Shown here: positions 39,218 to 46,391 of the stretch, piece after piece
Numbering within the stretch: position 1 is the stretch's first letter
Layout: every line of letters starts with the position of its first letter
From: Woeseiaceae bacterium
Lineage (GTDB): Bacteria; Pseudomonadota; Gammaproteobacteria; Steroidobacterales; Woeseiaceae
Direction: 5' to 3'
NCBI GenBank assembly: GCA_030066655.1
Contig: JASJBE010000011.1
Span: 19,377 to 83,376 of the forward strand
Length of the DNA stretch: 64,000 nucleotides
Position numbers and translations under genes: made by a program
Notes under the pieces: model-generated
What the model was told of the DNA's origin: nothing
Seen by the model: only the letters and a program-made list of their open reading frames with translations
Databases searched by the model: none

Positions 39218-41354
39218 TGTTCGAAATCCGATGTTCGGGACCAGGTCGACGCTCTTTGATTGTGGTCAGGCTGCTATCCGTATAGACATGGCAGGCTCCG
39301 GTGCAGTCGCGGAGCTCGCTGGCCGTGTAAGTTCGATCCGGATTCTCGTGCTTCTTATGAGGACCTGACTTGTAGTCGTTCGAGTGACAGGCCGCGCAAT
39401 CCGGCTGGAACGCCGGGAACGGGTAGACCACGGTCGGGTTGTTGTTCTGATGGCAGGCCGTGCACTGCAGGTTGCCGGCATGATTGAGCGGCTCGTAAGA
39501 CAAGGTCGTGTGAGCAAAGTCGGACGGCGACCAGCTGACCGTGTTGTGGCAGCTGTCGCACTCCGCCGGTGTCAGGAAATGTCCGGCATTCATGCCCGTC
39601 GCGGTGCTGCCGTTGTGGCAATTCGAACAGGATCCAAGCACCTGGGTGTGATCGACCGTCGTGACCGGCGACCAGGCGATGGTCGAATGGCAATCCTCGC
39701 AGACGTTCGTCGTCTGCACGTGGTTCGAGTGCTTGCCGGTCGCATCGGTGCCGTTGTGACAGCTGAAGCAATTATCCGCAACCGTCGTATGGTCGAAGAA
39801 GGCCGGCGTCCAGGCCACCGTCGTGTGGCAGTCGTCGCAGTTGTTGCCGCTGGTGATATGTGTCGGGTGCTTACCGGTGGCGGTCACCCCATCGTGGCAG
39901 GATCCGCACGTGCCAAGTACCTGCGTGTGGTCCACGGTCGTCGCGGGCGTCCACGCGTTCACGTTGTGGCAATCTTCGCAGACGTTGGTCGACTGGATAT
40001 GGGCCGGGTGCTTGCCGGTCGCATCAACGCCGTTGTGGCAATTGCTGCAGTTACCGGAAATGTTGACGTGATCGAAGTTCGCCGGCGTCCACGCGACGGT
40101 CGTGTGGCAGTCGTCGCAATTGTCGCCGCTGGTGATATGGGCCGGGTGTTTGCCAGTCGCTACCGTACCATTGTGGCAGCTACCGCAGGTGCCGATGACG
40201 TCGTTGTGGTCGACAGCTGCCGGGGTCCAGGTCAGCGTCGTATGACAACTGTCACAGGTCTCACTGCTCAGGATATGCGTTGCATCCTTACCGACGGCCG
40301 TCGTGCCATCGTGGCAGGAACCGCAGGTACCGAGAACCTGCGTGTGGTCGACCATTAGCGCAGGTGCCCAGACGTTCGTCGTGTGGCAGTCCTCGCAGGT
40401 GTCAGTGGTCTGTATGTGGCCGGCGTTCTTGCCGGTCGCATCGACGCCGTTGTGGCAGCTACCGCAGTTGCTCGCAATATTCTGATGGTCGAAGTTAGCG
40501 GGTAGCCATGCGGCGGTCGAGTGGCAGTCCTCGCAGTTATTGCCGCTCGAAATGTGGCCGGCGTTCTTGCCGGTAGCCGTGGACCCGTTGTGGCAGTTGC
40601 CGCAGCCATCAACGATGCCCGAGTGGTCGAAGAAGGCGGGCGCCCATGCAGTCGTCGTGTGGCAGTCGTCGCAGGTATCGCTGCTCTGAATGTGATTGAC
40701 CGTTTTGCCCGTCGCGACCAGTCCATCGTGACAACTGCCGCAAGTGCCGAGTACTTGTGAATGATCGACACGCGTAGCTGGCGACCAAAGCGTCGTCGAA
40801 TGGCAGTCTTCACAGACATTGGTCGTCTGCACGTGCGTAACGTTCTTGCCGGTCGCGGTATTGCCGTTGTGGCAGCTGGCGCAGTTGCCGAATACGTTGG
40901 CATGATCGAAGACGGCCGGTACCCAGGCCGCGGAGTTGTGGCAGTCGTCACACTGGTCTCCTGACACAAGATGGTTCGGGCTTTTTCCGGTACTGCGAAT
41001 TCCGTTGTGGCAGGTGACGCAGGATCCGGACACGGCGCTATGATCCATGTACGGGACGATGCTCCACGATGACGTGATGTGACAGTCGGAGCATTCGCCG
41101 CTGGTCAGTACGTGACCGGGCGGCTTCGCCGATGCACGCACGGTTCCGCCGTCGGAGTGGCAGCTTTCGCAACTTGAGCGAGTTGCCGTGAAGTTCGCGT
41201 TTGCATGACAACCCTCGCAACTGACGCTCGAGTGCGCACCGTCGAGCGCGAAGCCGGTGCTCAGGTGATCGAAGTCCGGGTTCTGTGCATAGGCCGCGCC
41301 GCCGATGACCGCCCACAGCATCACGATACGCAACAGGCCACGACGCAACTTCAT
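39207..41354 (-). CDS. Large multiheme c-type cytochrome, about 27 CxxCH motifs
   Basis: Signal peptide MKLRRGLLRIVMLWAVIGGAAYAQ; 27 CxxCH motifs counted by eye plus one CxxxCH (CTGACH). Confidence 0.95.
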   Translation of the reverse strand: MKLRRGLLRIVMLWAVIGGAAYAQNPDFDHLSTGFALDGAHSSVSCEGCHANANFTATRSSCESCHSDGGTVRASAKPPGHVLTSGECSDCHITSSWSIVPYMDHSAVSGSCVTCHNGIRSTGKSPNHLVSGDQCDDCHNSAAWVPAVFDHANVFGNCASCHNGNTATGKNVTHVQTTNVCEDCHSTTLWSPATRVDHSQVLGTCGSCHDGLVATGKTVNHIQSSDTCDDCHTTTAWAPAFFDHSGIVDGCGNCHNGSTATGKNAGHISSGNNCEDCHSTAAWLPANFDHQNIASNCGSCHNGVDATGKNAGHIQTTDTCEDCHTTNVWAPALMVDHTQVLGTCGSCHDGTTAVGKDATHILSSETCDSCHTTLTWTPAAVDHNDVIGTCGSCHNGTVATGKHPAHITSGDNCDDCHTTVAWTPANFDHVNISGNCSNCHNGVDATGKHPAHIQSTNVCEDCHNVNAWTPATTVDHTQVLGTCGSCHDGVTATGKHPTHITSGNNCDDCHTTVAWTPAFFDHTTVADNCFSCHNGTDATGKHSNHVQTTNVCEDCHSTIAWSPVTTVDHTQVLGSCSNCHNGSTATGMNAGHFLTPAECDSCHNTVSWSPSDFAHTTLSYEPLNHAGNLQCTACHQNNNPTVVYPFPAFQPDCAACHSNDYKSGPHKKHENPDRTYTASELRDCTGACHVYTDSSLTTIKERRPGPEHRISNNGF
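39560..40990 (-). repeat. ~46-47-aa (138-141 bp) tandem diheme repeats inside the multiheme cytochrome gene, ~10 units
   Basis: Units of form CGSCHxGxxATGKxxxHIxSxxxCDDCHTTxAWTPAxFDHxxVxGx; visible nucleotide similarity, e.g. around 39806 and 40081. Confidence 0.85.
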
Positions 41355-42919
41355 TGCAGTGACCTCACGTCCTTGAAGCTCGACACGTCGTGGCAGCGAC
41401 CGCAGTCGAAGCCAAACTCTCCGTCATGGATATCGTCGTTTCTGTGGCAGTCTCCGCACCGGTGTGCCTCGTGTTTCAGGCTCGAAAGTGGCTGGCGATG
41501 ACAATCTGCACACGACACGTCCGTGTGTGCGCCGCGCAGTTCGTACTCGGTCTGCGTGTTGTGGTCGAACAACCACAGGTCCCACGCAACCGGGTTGTGG
41601 CAGTAGCCGCAGTTGTCGTCGAACGAATCACCGTGCACGTCGTCTTCGAGATGGCAGCTGCCGCACGCGGAGTCTGTCTCAGCGAATGCGTGGGTCTCGT
41701 GGCAGGCCTCGCATTCCGCGTTCGCGTGTTCGCCTAGCAGCGGGAACTTCGTAAGGCTGTGATCGAAGAACGGCGCCGGATCCCACGCCCCCTGCTCGTG
41801 ACAGTCCGCGCATTGCTCGCCGAGCGAGCCCTTGTGCGGGTCATCGTCGAGGTGGCAGGAATTGCACTGATCGCCAGGCGACTGCTCGAAGACCGGCTCG
41901 ACATGGCAGTCGACGCAGCCGACCTCGACGTGTGCACCGAGCAGCAGGAAGTTGGTGTCGCGATCGTGATCGAAGCGAATGTGGTCCCAGCGCTCGCTTG
42001 AGTGACAGCCATTGCAGTCATCGCCATTGTGGCCCTTGTGCTCGTCGTCCTCGCGGTGGCAGCTCACGCAACCGGTCTGCAAGTTATCACCGAACGGCTC
42101 ATCGCTGTGGCAGTCGCCACAGACCAGTTCAGCGTGACGCCCGATCAGGTCGAAGGTCGTGTCACGTGCATGGTCGAAGCTGGTGTCGTCCCATCCCAGC
42201 GGGTTGTGACAGTTGTCGCACTGCTCGCCGCTGCGGCCCTCGTGAACGTCGTTATCCGCGTGACAGCCGAAACAGGTCGTCGGCGTGTTCTGGTGCGTCT
42301 CGTCGGCGTGGCAGTCGAGACATTCAGCGTCGAGGTGCTTGCCGATCAAAGAATAGCCGGTGACCTCGTGATCGAACTCGACATCCTCCCACCCGGCCGG
42401 TACGTGGCAACTCGCGCAGTCTTCGCCGAGAAACCCACGATGTACGTCGTCTTCCGCGTGGCAATCGAAGCACTCGGCGGGCGCATCGCGATGCTTTTCA
42501 GCAGCGGCGTGGCAGGCGCCGCATTCGGCTTCTCCGTGCTTGCCCGACAACTCGAAGTCGGTGAAAGCGTGATCGAAGCTCACCGGATCGAGCCCCACGA
42601 TGTCGGCCTTGCGGCCTTCATGGTCCGTGTGACAGACACTGCACTGCTCGTCGCCGACGGTTGGCGACTTGCCGTGAAAACCCGCGGCAGTCGAGAGGTC
42701 AGCTGCAACGTCTTCGTGGCAGTCCAGGCAGAGCTGGCGTTGAGCCGCTCGATCGAAGCGCTTGTGGCAGGCATTGCACTCGGTCTCGATCTCGACATGC
42801 GCTTTGGCGACATCGCCCGGCATAACGAGGGACTCGATCGACTGCGCCAAAACGGCGCCTGGAGCAGCCATGACAATCACCGCAAACAACCTGGATATGT
42901 GGCGTCGGTACTCATTCAT
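41351..42919 (-). CDS. Multiheme c-type cytochrome, about 21 CxxCH motifs
   Basis: Signal peptide MNEYRRHISRLFAVIVMAAPGAVLAQ; 21 CxxCH motifs counted by eye; start moved from 43024. Confidence 0.94.
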   Translation of the reverse strand: MNEYRRHISRLFAVIVMAAPGAVLAQSIESLVMPGDVAKAHVEIETECNACHKRFDRAAQRQLCLDCHEDVAADLSTAAGFHGKSPTVGDEQCSVCHTDHEGRKADIVGLDPVSFDHAFTDFELSGKHGEAECGACHAAAEKHRDAPAECFDCHAEDDVHRGFLGEDCASCHVPAGWEDVEFDHEVTGYSLIGKHLDAECLDCHADETHQNTPTTCFGCHADNDVHEGRSGEQCDNCHNPLGWDDTSFDHARDTTFDLIGRHAELVCGDCHSDEPFGDNLQTGCVSCHREDDEHKGHNGDDCNGCHSSERWDHIRFDHDRDTNFLLLGAHVEVGCVDCHVEPVFEQSPGDQCNSCHLDDDPHKGSLGEQCADCHEQGAWDPAPFFDHSLTKFPLLGEHANAECEACHETHAFAETDSACGSCHLEDDVHGDSFDDNCGYCHNPVAWDLWLFDHNTQTEYELRGAHTDVSCADCHRQPLSSLKHEAHRCGDCHRNDDIHDGEFGFDCGRCHDVSSFKDVRSLQ

Positions 42920-42942
42920 CTCGTGGCGGCGTTGGTTCTTAT

Positions 42943-43839
42943 TCAATACATGTGCACGGCGAGCACATGGACGAGGGCTGAGATCACCATCATGTAGAAA
43001 AGCGGTAGATGCAGGATGTGCCAAAGCGCGAACAGCCGTTCGAACAGCGTGAACTGGGCGATGCGGCGAACGAGGCGGATATACCGGCCGATGTAGCGAT
43101 AGCTCGTCCTGCGCAGCTTCGCCAGGTCGGCGGCGATTGTGTGGGACTCGGCCGCACGAGCTTTGAGCTCACGGCGCGCAGTCCGTCTGAGCTGCAACCA
43201 GGTTGCGTAGCTCCGCAGCGTCCAGACGAGGCTGCCGCGGACGGACAGGGAACCGCGCAGCGCACAACCCTGGATATCGGCAGAAACCGCCTCCAGGCGC
43301 TGCGTCAGCTCGGGCATCAACACTGCTAAGCCATGACTCTGCTCGACCGAGTCGGCAAGCTCTTTCTGCAGAGCGCGAAGACTAGTCTTCTCTCCATACA
43401 GACCGCGGTGGATGCCAGCGTAAATGTAACGACCGATCACGCCACTTGCGGCAACGAGCAGCATGCAGAACAGCGCAAAACGACTATTGAACGAGCCGAG
43501 CTGGAAGTTGCTGTGGTAAAGCACGAGTACAGGGGCAATGACACCCAGTACCATGTGTGTGCGAAACCAGCCCGGAATCGCTCCAAGGAACTTCAACGCG
43601 CGGTAGCGTTTACGTAGCGGGTAGAGCAACAGCAGGAGCATCATGCTGCCGCCGACGATTCCCAGCCAGTAGCCCAGACCGGCCTCCGCCGTAATCCAAT
43701 CTCGATCGCGCAGCAGCCAACCGACGCCGAGAGCAAGAATTGTGATCGAGTAGCCGTAAAAGGCGTTGCTCTTTCGTTCGCGCCGTGGCTTCGCGACGCT
43801 GCCGGGAACGGCACTGGAATCGACTACAACCTCATTCAT
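42943..43839 (-). CDS. Integral membrane protein, possible b-type haem membrane anchor
   Basis: TM helices with His in HMVLGVIAPVLVLYHSNF and WHILHLPLFYMMVISALVHVLAVHMY; operon with multiheme cytochromes. Confidence 0.7.
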   Translation of the reverse strand: MNEVVVDSSAVPGSVAKPRRERKSNAFYGYSITILALGVGWLLRDRDWITAEAGLGYWLGIVGGSMMLLLLLYPLRKRYRALKFLGAIPGWFRTHMVLGVIAPVLVLYHSNFQLGSFNSRFALFCMLLVAASGVIGRYIYAGIHRGLYGEKTSLRALQKELADSVEQSHGLAVLMPELTQRLEAVSADIQGCALRGSLSVRGSLVWTLRSYATWLQLRRTARRELKARAAESHTIAADLAKLRRTSYRYIGRYIRLVRRIAQFTLFERLFALWHILHLPLFYMMVISALVHVLAVHMY

Positions 43840-44698
43840 TGGTCGATGTTCCTACTCGGTTGGTCTCGTCGAGAACGAGCTGCACAACGCCATCCATCAT
43901 TGCTGAGACTGGTTCACTCTGTGTTTCGAAAGCCCCGACAGCATCGGTTGCAAGTCCGGATCGCGATAGACGTGCACTGACGATGAGCGTGTCGTAGTCA
44001 GCGATAGAGGTGCCGGCCAGCAGGGCGTCACGATCAGACAATGAAAAGCTGAACGGCAGATCGACGGCGGGCCGTCGGATTGCCGCAACCGGCATTCGCT
44101 GATCACTCGATGCTTTGGCGAAAATGAAGATCGTGTCCTTGGCGCTGACACTGGCGGCAAGACCGTCACTGAGCGCAATGTGCCCCCGAATTGCAGGACC
44201 GTCGCCAGCAGGCACAGTCGCCGCCGATTTCCCGCCAACGTTCCCGACTGATTCCATCAACGCATCGGACTCAAAGCTGTTGTAAGTCATTCCGAGCGCC
44301 TTTGCTTTCGCGTATGCGTCTCTCGCTTTGTCAGGCTGCCCGAGGTGTCGATAGGACTTCGCAAGCAGGAGCCAGCTGCCGGCGTCGTCTGGCTCGCGTT
44401 CGAGTCGCGCCTCGAGCCCCGCCAGCAGGCTGTTGACAGAAGCGACCGATTTTTTGGACGACGTTTGTTCCTTCGCGAGATAGTTCGGGTAGAGCTTTTG
44501 GTGAGGCGGTTGCGCGGTCATCGCCTCAGGCGAACCGAGCAGCGCGTATCCGCCGACGGAGACAACCGGGATGATCACCATGGGCAACGTAGAGCCCGAC
44601 AGCCGGCGAACCTTCAACAGATCTTTTTGCGGCAAGAACACGAAGCCAATAGCCACCGTGGCCATAACTATCGCGGTCGCGAGAAAAACAGAACTCAT
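43832..44698 (-). CDS. CcmI/CycH-like c-type cytochrome biogenesis protein (TPR)
   Basis: LEREPDDAGSWLLLAKSYRHLGQPDKARDAYAKA TPR; C-terminal GHIALSDGLAASVSAKDTIFIFAKA...PVAAIRRPAVDLPFSFSLSD as in CcmI C-terminal domain. Confidence 0.8.
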   Translation of the reverse strand: MSSVFLATAIVMATVAIGFVFLPQKDLLKVRRLSGSTLPMVIIPVVSVGGYALLGSPEAMTAQPPHQKLYPNYLAKEQTSSKKSVASVNSLLAGLEARLEREPDDAGSWLLLAKSYRHLGQPDKARDAYAKAKALGMTYNSFESDALMESVGNVGGKSAATVPAGDGPAIRGHIALSDGLAASVSAKDTIFIFAKASSDQRMPVAAIRRPAVDLPFSFSLSDRDALLAGTSIADYDTLIVSARLSRSGLATDAVGAFETQSEPVSAMMDGVVQLVLDETNRVGTSTNE

Positions 44699-44863
44699 GC
44701 ACTATCCCCTTGCATGGTGAGCGGCCTGAAATCCCCTGCAGGCCTTCGCAAAAAAGCAGCACTTCTTATAGATCTCTACACGCGGCTCGATGCGAAACGG
44801 TTTCACAGAAACGGGCAATTGCGCGGAAAAACACCTTTCTGTCGTCAAAGTGCGACGGTTCTG

Positions 44864-44888
44864 CGAGCGAATGAGAATCATTCGCTCG
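44864..44888. promoter_or_regulatory. 25-bp perfect palindrome with Fur-box-like core in divergent promoter region
   Basis: CGAGCGAATGA-GAA-TCATTCGCTCG: 11-bp perfect arms; core AATGAGAATCATT resembles Fur box. Confidence 0.6.
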
Positions 44889-45000
44889 ATTCGGCGTTGC
44901 TTCAGCGCCTGGTGGTGAAAATGTCCAGACTCGAGATCGGAGGTGCAAACTGCGACGTTTTTCATGAAGCTCTCGACGAAGAGCGACTAAGCTTTGCGCC

Positions 45001-46314
45001 ATGAGTCTCGGCTATCTCAATCTTCTCTATATTGCGCCAGCGCTGGTGATCCTCGTCTGGTATCTGTGGCGCCACGTGCAACGCGAGCGCGCGAGCTTCG
45101 AAGCGCTGCGTATCGCCACCGAGGCCGGCATGCTGGAGCCACCGACACTGCACCCGGAGATCAATCTCACGACCTGTATCGGATGCGGATCCTGCGTGGC
45201 GGCCTGTCCGGAGCAGGACAGTCATACCGTGCTCGGCATGATCGGTAAGAAGGCGCGCCTCGTTGGACCAACGAATTGCATCGGACACGGCGCGTGCAAA
45301 ACGGTGTGTCCGGTCAACGCTATTACGCTCGTTTTCGGCACTGCGACGCGCGGTATCGACATACCGCTCGTCAAACCGAATTTCGAAACCAACATGGACG
45401 GCCTCTTTATCGCAGGCGAACTCGGCGGCATGGGGTTGATCCGCAATGCCGTCGAGCAGGGACGGCAGGCGATGGAGTCGATCGTCGAGTACACGAAGTC
45501 GCCGCACCGCTGCGACATCGACGTGTTGATCGTGGGCGCGGGCCCGGCCGGTTTTAGCGCGACACTGGCGGCGAAAGCCGCCGGCTTGAAAAATGTGACG
45601 GTAGAGCAGGAAGAACTCGGCGGCACCGTCGCTCACTTCCCGCGGCGCAAGCTCGTCATGACGCAGCCGGCCGAGCTGCCGATCGTGGGCAAGATGAAGT
45701 TCAGGGAGGTGCAGAAGGAGGAGTTGATTGAGTTCTGGCAGTCCGTGGAGAAGAAAACCCAGATCTCCATTCAGTACAACGAGCGCGTCGACACTATCGA
45801 GGCCGAAGGAGACGGTTACCGCGTTACAACCAGCAAAAACAACTACCTGGCGCGCAGCGTTTTGCTCGCGATTGGTCGTCGCGGTACGCCGCGCCAACTC
45901 GGCGTGCCCGGCGAAGACCTCGGCAAGGTAACGTACCGCCTCATCGACGCGGAGCAGTACCGGGGCATGCACATCCTCGTTGTCGGTGGTGGCGACAGCG
46001 CGCTCGAGGCAGCCGCAAGCATCGCGGAAGAGTCGGACACGACGGTCACTTTGTCATACCGGTCCGGAGCTTTTAGCCGTGCGAAGCCGAAGAATCGCGA
46101 CAGGGTCTCGGGGCTCGAGGCGTCGGGTAGAATTCGCGTGCTGTTCAATTCCAACGTCACACAGATCGATGAGGACAGCGTCACGATTGCGCGGGAGGAT
46201 GGCGAGGAGCGCATTGCGAACGACGCGGTTGTCATCTCGGCCGGCGGCATTCTCCCGAGCGGCTTCCTCCGGACGATCGGCATCAACGTCGAAACCAAGT
46301 GGGGCACCGAGTAA
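45001..46314 (+). CDS. NAD(P)-binding flavoprotein oxidoreductase with N-terminal TM and ferredoxin-like 4Fe-4S domain
   Basis: CIGCGSCVAACPEQ and CIGHGACKTVCPVNAI; FAD motif VDVLIVGAGPAGFSATLAAKAAG; NAD(P) motif ILVVGGGDSALEAAASIAE. Confidence 0.88.
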   Translation: MSLGYLNLLYIAPALVILVWYLWRHVQRERASFEALRIATEAGMLEPPTLHPEINLTTCIGCGSCVAACPEQDSHTVLGMIGKKARLVGPTNCIGHGACKTVCPVNAITLVFGTATRGIDIPLVKPNFETNMDGLFIAGELGGMGLIRNAVEQGRQAMESIVEYTKSPHRCDIDVLIVGAGPAGFSATLAAKAAGLKNVTVEQEELGGTVAHFPRRKLVMTQPAELPIVGKMKFREVQKEELIEFWQSVEKKTQISIQYNERVDTIEAEGDGYRVTTSKNNYLARSVLLAIGRRGTPRQLGVPGEDLGKVTYRLIDAEQYRGMHILVVGGGDSALEAAASIAEESDTTVTLSYRSGAFSRAKPKNRDRVSGLEASGRIRVLFNSNVTQIDEDSVTIAREDGEERIANDAVVISAGGILPSGFLRTIGINVETKWGTE

Positions 46315-46391
46315 GCAACCACCTCGCTCCGATCAGCTCGACGCAGTAAGGCGGCGAGCCGGGAAACCCTGGTTCCGAACGAACGGGGTTC

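Noticed and set aside
39384-40358. Long plus-strand ORF (324 aa) opposite the 27-heme cytochrome, with repetitive VVAxVAxxxAGDM segments
   Set aside because: Antisense shadow of the CxxCH repeat gene; the minus strand has a signal peptide and clear heme motifs
39560-40990. Regular ~140-bp repetition considered as a CRISPR-like or non-coding repeat array
   Set aside because: Period is a multiple of three, no spacers of uniform length, and the repeats encode conserved CxxCH heme units
42002-42997. Plus-strand ORF (331 aa) opposite the 21-heme cytochrome
   Set aside because: Antisense shadow ORF in GC-rich DNA
44962-45972. 336-aa minus-strand ORF opposite the FeS-flavoprotein
   Set aside because: Antisense shadow ORF; plus strand has FAD, NAD(P) and 4Fe-4S motifs
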